From Enhygromyxa salina (GTDB lineage Bacteria > Myxococcota_A > Polyangia > Nannocystales > Nannocystaceae), in assembly GCF_000737335.2 (NCBI RefSeq), contig NZ_JMCC02000006.1:1-64000 (forward strand): 64,000 nt of DNA, given 5' to 3'. The notes beneath the pieces are model-generated. The model saw only the letters and a program-made list of their open reading frames with translations. It had not been told where the DNA came from and ran no database searches. The translations under genes were made by a program, and so were the position numbers. Below are positions 26,074-35,744 of this stretch, in pieces (the first letter of the stretch is position 1; every line of letters begins with the position of its first letter).

Positions 26074-29000
26074 TTGACGAAGCCCTTGCACATCCGCCTC
26101 GAGTTCGCCCGAGCCGACGACGTCGAGGACCCCTATGCGATCCGCATGGGTCGGCAGGAGTACGTGCTGCGTGGCCCGGGCGGGACCTTTGGTGGCGCGT
26201 CGCTGCGCTGGAACGACGCGCTGCTGGCCGAGCTAGCTGGGGTCGCGCGGCCAAGCCCCGATCCCGAGGCGGTCCAGGCCCTCGGCGGTCGGCTGCGCGA
26301 GTTTTTGGAGCCCACTGGCTGGGCCAGCCGCGAGCGCGAGATCCAAGACGCGCTCGAGGCCGACACCCCCGTGCTGCTCACGGTCCGCTCGGCGGCCGCG
26401 GAGCTGTACGCCCTGCCCTTCGAGCTGCTCACGATCAAGGCCACCGGTCAGCACCTTGGCGAGCTCTCGGGTCTGCTGATCCGCTACGAGTGGCCGGGCA
26501 CCAGCACGACCGCGACCGAGGTCTCGCCTGCCCCAGAGGGCGGCCGGATCCTGTTCGCGTGGTCGGCCGCTGGCGGCGAGGTCCCGGTCAGCGATCACCA
26601 CGAGTCGATCCGCGCGGGGATCAAGGCCGGCGAGCTGCCGGCCAACCACCTCGTCGAGCTTCGCCACGCGTCGCTGACCCGAATTGACGACGCCCTAAAA
26701 GCCGCGAGCGAAGCTGGCCAGCCGATCACCGTGCTCCACCTGCTGTGCCACGGGGCCGCGGCGGGTCAGTCGATCGGGCTGGCGCTCGAGCATCACACCG
26801 ACGACGACGGCACCGACATCGTCGATGCGGGGCGCCTGCGACGGGTGCTGGGCGCCCACGCGCCAACCTTGCGATCGGTGGTGCTGTGCGCGTGCAAGGG
26901 CGCCGATCCAGGCGCGCTCGGGGCCCAGCTCGGGAGCGTCGCCCAGGTCCTGCACCGCGCCGGCGTCGAGACAGTATTGGCCTCTCGGTTTCCGCTCTCG
27001 GTCGCTGGCTCGACGATCTTCGCGCGGGTGTTCTACGCACAGCTGCTCGGCGAGCCCAGCTCGGTCGAGGCCGCGTTCTTGGCCGGCCGCCGGGCCCTGA
27101 CCGCCCAGGACGCCAGCTTGGACTGGGCCTCGATCCAGCTGTACGCGCGCGAGTCCGACGGCGACGACCATCGCCCGATCGTGTTCCGGCCCTACCGCGG
27201 CCTGCTGCCGTTTCGCGCGAGCGACCGCCGGTTCTTCTACGGCCGCGACACCGAGTGCGCGCTGATCCGCGGCCGCGTGGACGAGCTGCTCAGCGGGCAA
27301 GATCCGCGGTTCCTGGCGATCGCCGGGGCCTCGGGCAGCGGCAAGTCCTCGGTGGTCATGGCCGGGGTGCTGCCAAGCCTGGTCGAGCGCGAGGACCAGC
27401 GTTGGGTCCACACGCTGATGCGTCCCGGCGGCCGGCAGAGCCCAACCGAAGAGCTGCTGGCTGCCGTGTGTCGGCTGATCCCGGGCGTGCAGAGCAGCTT
27501 GCCCGAGCTGATCGGGAGCCTGCGCACGCAGGGACCCGAGCTGCGCGTGCTGGTGTTGATCGATCAATTCGAGGAGGTCTTCGCGAGCACCGAAGCCAGC
27601 CAATTTGTCGGTCTGCTGTGGACGCTGGCGACCACGCCAAACCTGCCGCTGGTGGTCATGATCACCATGCGCATCGACTTCTTGGGTCACTGCTCGCAGA
27701 TCGCCCTGGACCACGCCGGGACCCGGCTCGACACGATCGTCTACGACGACAACCACCACATCTTCATCGGTCATCTGCAGCCGCGCGCGCTGGAGCAGGC
27801 GATCCGGCGGCCGGCCGAGCGCGTGGGACTGCAGCTCGACGCCGGCCTCGTGCAAGCGCTGACCCGCGAGGTCGGCGACGAGCCGGGCGCCCTGCCCCTG
27901 CTCGAGTACGCCCTCGATCTGCTGTGGCGCAGCCGCGTCGACAACCGCATGACCGTTGACACTTACAACGGCTTCGGCAGCGTCGAGGGGGCGCTGACCC
28001 GGACCGCAGACGAGCTGATCGAGTCCATGCCCGACGCGCAGCTGGCCCAGGCTCGCCGCCTGCTCTTGTCACTGGTCGACGTGCAGGCCGACGGCAGCGC
28101 CCGAACCCGCCGTCGGGTCCGACGCGCCGAGGTGGCCCCAAGCGACGCGGCCGATCGAGCGGCGTTCGCCGAGACCTCGCGCCGGCTGCTCGAGGCGCGG
28201 CTGGTCGTGACGGGCGAGCACGGCTCGGACGAGGTCTGGTACGACGTCGCCCACGAGGCGCTGATCCGCCGGTGGAGCAAGCTGCAGACCTGGCTAGACG
28301 CCGACCGTGGCAAGGTCACGGCGATCCGCAAGGTCACCGGTTGGGCGGCCGAGTGGCTCGCGGCCAACCGCAAGGGCTACCTGCTGAAGGACCATCGGCT
28401 TGGCTACGCGCAGAGCGTGCGCGAGGAATTTGGGCTGCGCGAGCTGTCCACCGAGGTCATCGACTTTCTGGTCGCGAGCGAGCGAGCCGAGCGTCGGCGC
28501 CGGGCCCTCGTCTGGTTGGGCGTGGGCTTGTCCATTGGTCTGGCGATCGCGTTTGGCGTGTTTCAAGATCGCGAAGAGGCGACCCAGCGGGTGCTCGCCA
28601 ACGAGGCCCAGGCCGCGACCCTGGAAGCCCACGAGGCCACGGCCGCGGCCAAGCGCAGCATGCAGACGGCCCAGCAGGCGGTGCGGATCGGCCAGAACCT
28701 GCATCGCATCAACGGCGCGCGAATGGTCCAAGGTCGCGAGCCAACCTTGGCGCTGTTGCTGTTGCGAGACGCGGACATCAAAGCAGGTGACCCCCAGATC
28801 GGCTGGTGGGAGGGCGCCGCGGTGGCGGTCCAGCGACCTGTCAGCCGGGCGGTGTTCCGTGGTCACGGCCAGACCATCAACACAGCCCGATTTAGCCCGG
28901 ACGCGAGCTCGGTGCTCACCACCTCCGTCGACGGGACCGCGCGGGTCTGGTCGCTGACCGGCGCGCTGATCTCCACCTTGAATTATGACGGCGCCCTCGA

Positions 29001-30996
29001 CCCCGATCGAATCCCGGACTCCGGCTCGGATGTTCGCGACGCCAACTTCACCGCCGACGGCGACCGGATCGTGGCCCTGACCGCGCGGGGCGAGGTGATC
29101 CTGTGGGACCTCCGCGAAGATCCGCCAACGGCGACCAAGCTCGGCATTCACGGCAGTCGTCATGGTCACGAGGGCAACAGCATCGACGTCAGCCCCGACG
29201 GCGCGTGGGCGCTGAGCGCTTCGGAGGACGGTCGCGCGCACCTGTGGCCGCTCGCTGGCGGCGAAGAGTGGAGCTTCAACCACCAGGCCAACGTTCAGAC
29301 CGCGGTGTTCAGCCCCGACGGTCAGTGGTTCGCGACCGCCAGCGGCGCGCTGATCCGCGTGTGGAAGCTGGCGGAGCGCGATCAGGATCCGATCGTGCTG
29401 CGCGGCCACGACCACGCCGTCAACAGCATCGCGTTCAACCAAGTCGACGATCGCACCCGCCTCGTCAGCGCCTCGGACGACAAGACCGCGCGGGTCTGGT
29501 CGCTCTCGCCGCAGCCCGAGCTCGAGCCGATCGCGGTGCTGCGCGGCCACACCGAGTCCGTCCGCTCGGCCAGCTTCGATCCCACGGGCGAGCGCGTGGT
29601 CACGGGCTCGGCCGACAGCAACGTGCGGGTGTGGACCCTGACAGGCGATCCGAGCGGGTTCGCCGAGTTCGTCGAGTTCACCGACATCGAGAACGTGGTC
29701 GGCCACGTCGGCTTCACGACCACCGGCGCCCACGTCGTTGGGGTCGCTGACGACGGCATGGCGTGCATCTGGGACGCCAACGGCGACGAGGCGTCGGTCT
29801 ACATGCTGGGCCACATCAACCAGATCGGGGCCCTGGACTTCGCGCGGATCAACGGCCGCGAGTTCGTGCTCACCGGCTCCAACGACGCGACCGCGCGGCT
29901 GTGGGACACGACCAGCTTCGAGGACTGGATCGCCGTTGAAGGCCACGGCCGGCCGATCCGCAGCGTCGCGTGGTCGCCGGCCGGCGACCGCGTGGCCACG
30001 GCGACCTCCGCGGGGCTCGTGCACGTGTGGACTCAGGCCGGCCAGGGCCCGCTCTGGGAGCACGAGCACAGCGACGCCGCCTCGATCAGCGACATCGAAT
30101 TCGACGCCACGGGCGATCGGCTCGCGGCCGCGGGCGAGGACGGGCGGGTCACGATCATCGACGTCGCGTCGGGCCAGCTGCTCACCGTCCTCGACGGCCA
30201 CGACAGCGGGCTGTCGAGTGTCGCGTGGTCGCCGACGGACGCCGACTTGGTGCTGACGGCCACGACCACGGGCGAGCTCGTGCTTTGGGACCTAGGCCTG
30301 GATCCGGGCTTGGATCCGGGCCCGGGCGGGGCCCTGCTCGACACACCACTGCGCAGGATCACCGCGAGCGACGGCCGGGTCTGGTCCGGCAAATTCGATC
30401 CGCGCGGACGCACGATGCTGTCGGCCAGCGACGACGGCCGCCTGCAGATCTGGGCGCTCGACGGCAGCTCGCTGCGCTCCCCCGCCGAGCTCAACCTCAC
30501 GACCACCGTGTACGCGGCCGAGTTCAGCCCCGACGGCCAGTACATCGCGCTGTCCACTCAAGACGCCCTGGTCCGGCTGGTCTCGACCACGACAGGCGAG
30601 GTCCGCGAGCTGCAGGGTCACGTCGCGCCGGTCCTCGACGTCCGGTTCAGCCCCAACAGCGAGCTACTCGTGACCGCGTCGATGGACGGCAGCGCGCGGG
30701 TGTGGACGGTCGAGACCGGCGCGCACTTTTCGATCGAGGGCCACGCTGGATCGGTGCGCGCGGCTGCGATCAGTCCCGACAGCAAACACCTGCTCGCGGG
30801 CACCAGCGAAGACTCGGCGCATATCTGGCACCTCGAAAAATTTCAGGTCAGCGAGGCCGAGCTGCACGCCGCGATCGACCAAGCCACCAGCGACTGCATC
30901 CCCGTCGAGCTGCGCACCAGCTTCCTGCGAGAAGACCCACAGACCGCCCAAGCCGCCCTCGACAGCTGTGAGGCGCGGCGCGAGGGCACGCGGTGA
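26074..30996 (+). CDS. CHAT protease - STAND NTPase - WD40 protein
   Basis: A 1640-residue multidomain protein. Residues about 1-360 form a CHAT (caspase-like) domain with the catalytic pair H226 (LLCHG) and C274 (LCACKG). Residues about 375-800 form a STAND-type NTPase with Walker A GASGSGKSS (K424) and Walker B VLVLIDQFEEVF. A possible membrane helix (812-830) and a short coiled coil lead to about 15 WD40 repeats (925-1600) ending in blades such as DGSARVWTV. STAND proteins usually stay off until the repeats bind a trigger, then oligomerise and activate the effector, here a protease. TTG start. Followed after 22 bases by a caspase-like partner. Confidence 0.9.
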   Translation: MTKPLHIRLEFARADDVEDPYAIRMGRQEYVLRGPGGTFGGASLRWNDALLAELAGVARPSPDPEAVQALGGRLREFLEPTGWASREREIQDALEADTPVLLTVRSAAAELYALPFELLTIKATGQHLGELSGLLIRYEWPGTSTTATEVSPAPEGGRILFAWSAAGGEVPVSDHHESIRAGIKAGELPANHLVELRHASLTRIDDALKAASEAGQPITVLHLLCHGAAAGQSIGLALEHHTDDDGTDIVDAGRLRRVLGAHAPTLRSVVLCACKGADPGALGAQLGSVAQVLHRAGVETVLASRFPLSVAGSTIFARVFYAQLLGEPSSVEAAFLAGRRALTAQDASLDWASIQLYARESDGDDHRPIVFRPYRGLLPFRASDRRFFYGRDTECALIRGRVDELLSGQDPRFLAIAGASGSGKSSVVMAGVLPSLVEREDQRWVHTLMRPGGRQSPTEELLAAVCRLIPGVQSSLPELIGSLRTQGPELRVLVLIDQFEEVFASTEASQFVGLLWTLATTPNLPLVVMITMRIDFLGHCSQIALDHAGTRLDTIVYDDNHHIFIGHLQPRALEQAIRRPAERVGLQLDAGLVQALTREVGDEPGALPLLEYALDLLWRSRVDNRMTVDTYNGFGSVEGALTRTADELIESMPDAQLAQARRLLLSLVDVQADGSARTRRRVRRAEVAPSDAADRAAFAETSRRLLEARLVVTGEHGSDEVWYDVAHEALIRRWSKLQTWLDADRGKVTAIRKVTGWAAEWLAANRKGYLLKDHRLGYAQSVREEFGLRELSTEVIDFLVASERAERRRRALVWLGVGLSIGLAIAFGVFQDREEATQRVLANEAQAATLEAHEATAAAKRSMQTAQQAVRIGQNLHRINGARMVQGREPTLALLLLRDADIKAGDPQIGWWEGAAVAVQRPVSRAVFRGHGQTINTARFSPDASSVLTTSVDGTARVWSLTGALISTLNYDGALDPDRIPDSGSDVRDANFTADGDRIVALTARGEVILWDLREDPPTATKLGIHGSRHGHEGNSIDVSPDGAWALSASEDGRAHLWPLAGGEEWSFNHQANVQTAVFSPDGQWFATASGALIRVWKLAERDQDPIVLRGHDHAVNSIAFNQVDDRTRLVSASDDKTARVWSLSPQPELEPIAVLRGHTESVRSASFDPTGERVVTGSADSNVRVWTLTGDPSGFAEFVEFTDIENVVGHVGFTTTGAHVVGVADDGMACIWDANGDEASVYMLGHINQIGALDFARINGREFVLTGSNDATARLWDTTSFEDWIAVEGHGRPIRSVAWSPAGDRVATATSAGLVHVWTQAGQGPLWEHEHSDAASISDIEFDATGDRLAAAGEDGRVTIIDVASGQLLTVLDGHDSGLSSVAWSPTDADLVLTATTTGELVLWDLGLDPGLDPGPGGALLDTPLRRITASDGRVWSGKFDPRGRTMLSASDDGRLQIWALDGSSLRSPAELNLTTTVYAAEFSPDGQYIALSTQDALVRLVSTTTGEVRELQGHVAPVLDVRFSPNSELLVTASMDGSARVWTVETGAHFSIEGHAGSVRAAAISPDSKHLLAGTSEDSAHIWHLEKFQVSEAELHAAIDQATSDCIPVELRTSFLREDPQTAQAALDSCEARREGTR

Positions 30997-31018
30997 CCAC
31001 CTCCGAGAGAGCTAGGCC

Positions 31019-32686
31019 ATGGACGACGAATTACACCTACTCATGACCTGCGCTGACGAGCGCGCGCCGCTGCTGCCAGAGGGCATCGACGGCGAGTCGT
31101 CGCAGGCCGGTGCGCACGAGGCCCAGGCCCTGCCCGAGTACCTGTGGGACGAGGGCGGCGATCCAAACGACCTCGAGCTGCAGCGCTGGGGGGTGTTCGC
31201 GCCCGAGGGCGATCGCGGCGAGCGGCTGCTGGCGCTGGTCCGTCCGCTGATCGAGCGGCGCGAGGCCCAGCAGGGCGCGCCGGTCCAGGTCTATCGGGTC
31301 CCCGGCGCAATGACGGCGCTCGAGGCCGCGCGCTGGAACAAGCGGGTGTTTCAGAGCGCAGACCTCGACGACGACGATCGGCCTCGCTACCAATTGATGC
31401 TCGGGGATCTGCACGAGCTGCCGCTCGCGCTGCAGCAGCGGCAAGCCAGCGATGGATTCGTCGGGCGGTTGGCGTTTGATCGTGACGACGACTACGCGGC
31501 CTACGTCGCCAAGCTGCTCGCCAGCGAGGACGCGACGCCAACCCACGATCTCGCAACGACGATGTTTCACACGGTCCACGACGGGACCGGGGCGACGCGG
31601 CTGGGTCACCGGGCGCTGGTCGAGCCGGGGCTCGAGCACATGCGAAAGCGCCTGGCGCTGGGCAAGCTCTCGACCCGCGAGCTGCTCGCGTGCGGCGACG
31701 AGTTTGATCCGAGCCCCGACGAACTGCTGCAGTTCGCCGCGATCGATCACCCCGCCGTGATGTTCTCGCTCAGCCACGGAGACGGCCCCCCGCGGCGCGG
31801 CTGGGGCTCCGCCGAGCAGCAGCGGGCGCGGCAAGGGGCGATGAGCTTTGGTCGCGCGGGCTCGATCGAAGGGACCACGCTGAGCGACGCCAAGTTCTTG
31901 CCGGGTGGACTGTGGTTCATGCTGGCCTGCTACGGCGCGGGCACCCCAGACGCGAGCGCGTACCAGCACTGGCTGGCCGAGCTCAAACAGCTTGGCCAGT
32001 TTCGCGGCAAGGCCGAGGCCGTGCTCGCGGGGATCCCCGCTGCGGGGGAGCGGCCGTTCATCGCGGCGGTGCCCAAGGCCACGCTGGCCAGCGAGCACGG
32101 CCCGCTGGCGTTCGTAGGCCACGTGGATCTGGCGTGGAGCTACAGCTTTCAGGAGCTCGATGACGGGCCAATGAACCGACCGAGCAAGTTCACGGGTGTG
32201 CTGCGCTCGGCGCTGCGTCGGGATCGGATGGGCATCTCGTTTCGCGAGCTCTACAAGTATCTGGGCCAGACCGAGAGCGAGCTGGCCTCGATCTACGACC
32301 AGGGCGCGCGCGGGGGTGAGGTCGACCTGGCCCGGCGCGGGCACCTGTGGATGTTGCGGCAGGATCTCTCGGCGTACGTGCTGTTGGGTGATCCAGCGGC
32401 GCGCTTGTGCGTGCGAGGGGGGCGGGCTGCGAGCCAGCAGCAGGTGTCGACGCCGGTATCAGCTCAGAACTTTTTGGGGTTTCCGGTCGCGCAGTCGACC
32501 GAGACGCATGGCGCTGCGCTGCCCTTGAAGATCGACGAGCTCGAAGAGGCGATCGCCAAGGTGATCCTGGGCGACGAGTCGGCCAAGGCGATCGCGCGGG
32601 CTTACGATGTTGATCGACACGAGCTGCAGGAGCTGGCGGACGCGTACCAAGCAGCCGGGCGCGCGGCGCTGCGGGGGCGCTCGTGA
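31019..32686 (+). CDS. Caspase-fold-like (C25/clan CD-like) protein
   Basis: This 555-residue protein has the two hallmarks of clan CD cysteine peptidases in the right order: a His-Gly after a hydrophobic strand (VMFSLSHGDG, H253) and a Cys-Gly after the next strand (WFMLACYGAGT, C304). A later GHVDLAWSYSF resembles the end of gingipain-type (C25) domains. The N-terminal 240 residues are not recognised; the last 45 residues look like a small helical, HTH-like segment. It is the second gene of a likely operon with the CHAT-STAND-WD40 gene and could be its substrate, partner protease or effector. Confidence 0.7.
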   Translation: MDDELHLLMTCADERAPLLPEGIDGESSQAGAHEAQALPEYLWDEGGDPNDLELQRWGVFAPEGDRGERLLALVRPLIERREAQQGAPVQVYRVPGAMTALEAARWNKRVFQSADLDDDDRPRYQLMLGDLHELPLALQQRQASDGFVGRLAFDRDDDYAAYVAKLLASEDATPTHDLATTMFHTVHDGTGATRLGHRALVEPGLEHMRKRLALGKLSTRELLACGDEFDPSPDELLQFAAIDHPAVMFSLSHGDGPPRRGWGSAEQQRARQGAMSFGRAGSIEGTTLSDAKFLPGGLWFMLACYGAGTPDASAYQHWLAELKQLGQFRGKAEAVLAGIPAAGERPFIAAVPKATLASEHGPLAFVGHVDLAWSYSFQELDDGPMNRPSKFTGVLRSALRRDRMGISFRELYKYLGQTESELASIYDQGARGGEVDLARRGHLWMLRQDLSAYVLLGDPAARLCVRGGRAASQQQVSTPVSAQNFLGFPVAQSTETHGAALPLKIDELEEAIAKVILGDESAKAIARAYDVDRHELQELADAYQAAGRAALRGRS

Positions 32687-32841
32687 GCGCGACCGTCACC
32701 CTGGAGCAGGCGGCCAGGCGGTAGCGAGCGGTTGACACCTCCGCGCCCGCGGGCCGGGATGGTTTATGCCTCCGCGTACCCGGCTTGCTCGCCAAGCTCT
32801 ACAAGGCCGCCCTCGACCGGCCCGGCAAGGTCTACAACGCC

Positions 32842-33065
32842 CCCCTGACCCTGGCAGCGGGCAGGTCGACCACCGCAGGAATCGCCCCCGGCCCAGCCCG
32901 GGAGCGACCCGACCCCCCTGGAGACCGCCCCTGACCCTGCCAGCGGGCAGGTCGACCACCGCCGGAATCGCCCCCGGCCCAGCCCGGGAGCGACCCGACC
33001 CCCCTGGAGACCGCCCCTGACCCTGCCAGCGGGCAGGTCGACCACCGCAGGAATCGCCCCTGACC
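32842..33065. repeat. 86-bp tandem repeat, about 2.6 copies
   Basis: Units start with CCCCTGACCCTG at 32842, 32928 and 33014. The first two are complete and nearly identical, including GGGCAGGTCGACCACC; the third is truncated and drifts into a diverged unit near 33057. Confidence 0.9.
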
Positions 33066-33332
33066 CTCGCCGCGAGTAGGTCGACCACCCCCCAAGCTGC
33101 CCAAGCTCCGATTCGGGAACGACGCGACCCCCAGCAAATCACCCCTGACCCAACGCGGGGGCGACGCGACCGCCCCTGAAATTGGCCCGACCCAGCGCCG
33201 GAGTCACCCGAGCGCCGGCGAAACCGCCCGCACCGCGGCGCGCGAGCAGGTCGAATGCCTCGAAGTTCGCCCCCGAGCCGGCGTTGAAGCCACTCGACAA
33301 GCTCGACTCCTGCCCGCCAAGCGCCCAAAGGG

Positions 33333-33440
33333 CGAGTCGAACGTGTCGATCTCTGGCCAGGCACCAATCCGCGAGCGAGTCGAACGTGTCGATTTCTGGC
33401 CAGGCACCCGTCCGCGAGCGAGTCGAGTATGTCGAGATCT
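33333..33440. repeat. 43-bp tandem repeat, about 2.5 copies
   Basis: CGAGTCGAACGTGTCGAT starts at 33333 and 33376, and a diverged copy starts at 33419; the unit also contains CTGGCCAGGCACC and CCGCGAG. Confidence 0.85.
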
Positions 33441-33769
33441 GCCCCACAGGCGCCGCGCGTCGTGTTCGCGTCGCGATCGCGCTGCCCATGCCCCAGGTGA
33501 AGCAGGGGTGCCTGTGCCCAGCCCAGCCTGCTCACCCTCAGCGTCCGCAGCGGGACAGACCGAGCCCACCCGAAGGTCTCGGGTTCTCCTCGTTCACGAG
33601 GTCAGTCTGTCTGCTCGCGGAAGTCAGCTCGGTACGCCGCTCACCACCACGCGCGCGTCCGCGAGCGGGCGCCCAGCCAACGCCCGAAATAAAAACAGTC
33701 CCGGGCTCGCTCCTGGGGCTGCGTACGTGGGCAAACGCGGCCCCGCACGCCCGGCCATCGCATCGGTGT

Positions 33770-33775
33770 TACCGT
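33770..33775 (+). promoter_or_regulatory. Putative -10 element
   Basis: TACCGT ends 10 bases before the ATG at 33786. Confidence 0.3.
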
Positions 33776-33785
33776 CCCTGCACCC

Positions 33786-35744
33786 ATGGCACTGACGGTC
33801 TTCGCTGAGCAAATGGGCTTCTTCCACAAGGGCTGCGGGGGCACCGGCGTCGGCCCGGTCGACGTGTGCCTGTCGCCGCCGCCGGGCCCGGTCCCGATCC
33901 CCTACGTCAACGTGCTGTTCGCCCAGGATCTGATCAAGGGCAGCAAGACCGTGCGGATCGACGGCGAGCCCACCTTCCTCGAGGACGTCTCGATGACCTC
34001 GAAGAGCATCGGCGACGAGGGCGGCACGCTTGGCGGCAGCGTCGTGACCGGGGAGATCCTCAAGAACGGCTACTTCACGGTGTGGTCGTCGACCGTGCAG
34101 GTCGAGGGCCTTGGGGTCGCCCGTCACGGCGACATCATGGGCCACAACAGCGCCGGGGGGCCGCCGCCATCCAACCTCAACTCGGGCGCGATCTGTCAGC
34201 CCGCGCAGGTCTCGGCCCCGGTCCCCGGTCCCGTCGCCTCGCGCCGCGCCGCCGAGGCCAAGGTCATGGAGGCGACCGGCCCCGGCGACTCCGAGCCGGC
34301 CAAGGTCATCCCCTGCGACTTTGAAAAGATCAGCGTCAAGTGCAGCCACACCGGCAGCGGCGACGGCAAGCGCGGGTTCGGCCCGTTCGAGTACACCTAC
34401 AACGGGCAGATCCAAGACAACCTGCCGCGCCCAAAGAAGGGCTCGAAGGCGGCGTTCATCCCCAACATTCAGGTCATCGCGGGCGAGGACGATCGCCGCG
34501 CGGACAAGCTCGAGATCGAGATCACCGGCGGCCCCGGGTACAGCTGCAGCCACTCGCATCCGCACGTGGCGGTCACCAACCGGGCAACCGGCGAGGTCAC
34601 CAAGCACGAGGGCAAGACCAAGGTCGAGCTAAAGCTGAAGTGCAAGAAGATCGAGCTGCCGGCCATCGCCTACATGAGCCCGGCCGCGGTGATCGGGTAC
34701 TTCTTCTTCTCGCCCAAGTCGACCAATCGCTACATTGTCGAGGTCAGCTCTTGCGGCGTGCTGGAGGATCAGAGCCCCGGGTTTCGCAAGCTCTCGCGCA
34801 CGATCGACGTGTTCTCGAGCGACAAGTACAAGCTGTCGCTCTCAATCCCGGCGCTCATCAAGCGCAACTACGCGAACACGGCGAGCAAGGCGCTGAAGCC
34901 CAACGCCAAGTGGGTCGACGGCAAAGACGACGGCTGGGACAAGAAGACCGACTGGGTCGACGATCCAGCGACCCCAGGCGGCGCGCCGGTCCGCAAGCCG
35001 ATCGCCGGGGTTGTCGGCGCCAGCATCAAGCTCACGCGCAACAGCGAAGACGTCAACGCCACCGCCAAGCTCGGCGAGATCATTCAGGCGTTCGTCAACA
35101 TCCAAAACGAGATCCAGTCGGTCATGAACTTCATCAAGAAGTTTCAGCCGCAGGTCGGCTGGAAGTTCGGGTTCTCGATCGGCTTCTTCACCGGGGATCT
35201 GTCGTTCGAGTGGGCCGCCAAAGAGGCCAAGGACCACACCGTCTTCAAGTGGTGGAAGTTCGAGGCTGCGCTCACCCTGGTCTCGATCGAGCTCGACGCC
35301 AGCTTTGGCATCGACTTCGAGGTCTGGCGGTTCACCGTCACCGCCGTGGTGTTTGGCAAGGTCTCGGGCGAAGCCAAGCTCAGCGCCTCGTGCGAAGCCA
35401 CGCCAGAGAAGCCCGACTGGGGCACCCAGATCGGCGTCGAGATCAAGGGCGAGCTGGGGATCAAGGCCGCGCTCGGGGCCGACTGGGTCGCCGCCGCGGG
35501 CAAGTTCGAGCTTGGGTTTCCGTTCGAAGCTTCACCCAAGATCGACGACAAAGAGGGCCTGCAGATCGACTGGAAGCTCAAATTCAACGGGCTCGAGGCC
35601 AACGTCGTCGGCCACATCAGGTTCGCCGGCAGCTTCAGCCGCAAGTGGGACATCATGGACAAGCGCACCCTTGGACAGGGCACCTTCCCCAGCGGTGAAA
35701 AGCAGGCAACCGGAATTCCCAGCCCCGAAGGTGCGATCAAGTGA
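33786..35744 (+). CDS. DUF4150 PAAR-like protein with large C-terminal domain
   Basis: A 652-residue protein. The first 140 residues match the PAAR-like DUF4150 fold (GPVDVCLSPPPGPVPIPYVNV, then SMTSKSIGDEGGTLGGSVVTGE and GHNSAGGPPP), the tip piece of type VI or related contractile secretion systems. Residues beyond 175 form an unrecognised region with Cys/His clusters (YSCSHSHPHV) and a beta-rich C-terminal part (FEVWRFTVTAVVFGKVSGEAKL), which could be the cargo or effector. No signal peptide, as expected for such proteins. The stop overlaps the start of the next gene (GTGA). Confidence 0.8.
   Translation: MALTVFAEQMGFFHKGCGGTGVGPVDVCLSPPPGPVPIPYVNVLFAQDLIKGSKTVRIDGEPTFLEDVSMTSKSIGDEGGTLGGSVVTGEILKNGYFTVWSSTVQVEGLGVARHGDIMGHNSAGGPPPSNLNSGAICQPAQVSAPVPGPVASRRAAEAKVMEATGPGDSEPAKVIPCDFEKISVKCSHTGSGDGKRGFGPFEYTYNGQIQDNLPRPKKGSKAAFIPNIQVIAGEDDRRADKLEIEITGGPGYSCSHSHPHVAVTNRATGEVTKHEGKTKVELKLKCKKIELPAIAYMSPAAVIGYFFFSPKSTNRYIVEVSSCGVLEDQSPGFRKLSRTIDVFSSDKYKLSLSIPALIKRNYANTASKALKPNAKWVDGKDDGWDKKTDWVDDPATPGGAPVRKPIAGVVGASIKLTRNSEDVNATAKLGEIIQAFVNIQNEIQSVMNFIKKFQPQVGWKFGFSIGFFTGDLSFEWAAKEAKDHTVFKWWKFEAALTLVSIELDASFGIDFEVWRFTVTAVVFGKVSGEAKLSASCEATPEKPDWGTQIGVEIKGELGIKAALGADWVAAAGKFELGFPFEASPKIDDKEGLQIDWKLKFNGLEANVVGHIRFAGSFSRKWDIMDKRTLGQGTFPSGEKQATGIPSPEGAIK

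Larger units (their letters stand above)
32687..33785. other. 1.1-kb non-coding region rich in tandem repeats
   Basis: No gene is supported. The region holds an 86-base tandem repeat (32842-33065), a separate 43-base repeat (33333-33440) and scattered single copies of the same words (GGTCGACCACC, GCGAGCAGGTCGA). Its open frames are long only because of low-stop GC-rich repeats and share no protein-like features. It separates the conflict operon from the PAAR-like gene. Confidence 0.7.

Noticed and set aside
28294..30201. 635-codon minus-strand frame opposite the WD40 repeats
   Set aside because: Antisense of an intact repeat domain with no recognisable domain.
32696..33535. 279-codon minus-strand frame across the 86-base repeats
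   Set aside because: Made of repeat translations (WSTCPLAGSG-like) without a plausible start or domain.
33204..33569. Minus-strand frames in the repeat-rich gap
   Set aside because: Translations are repeats of the underlying tandem units and differ in every frame.
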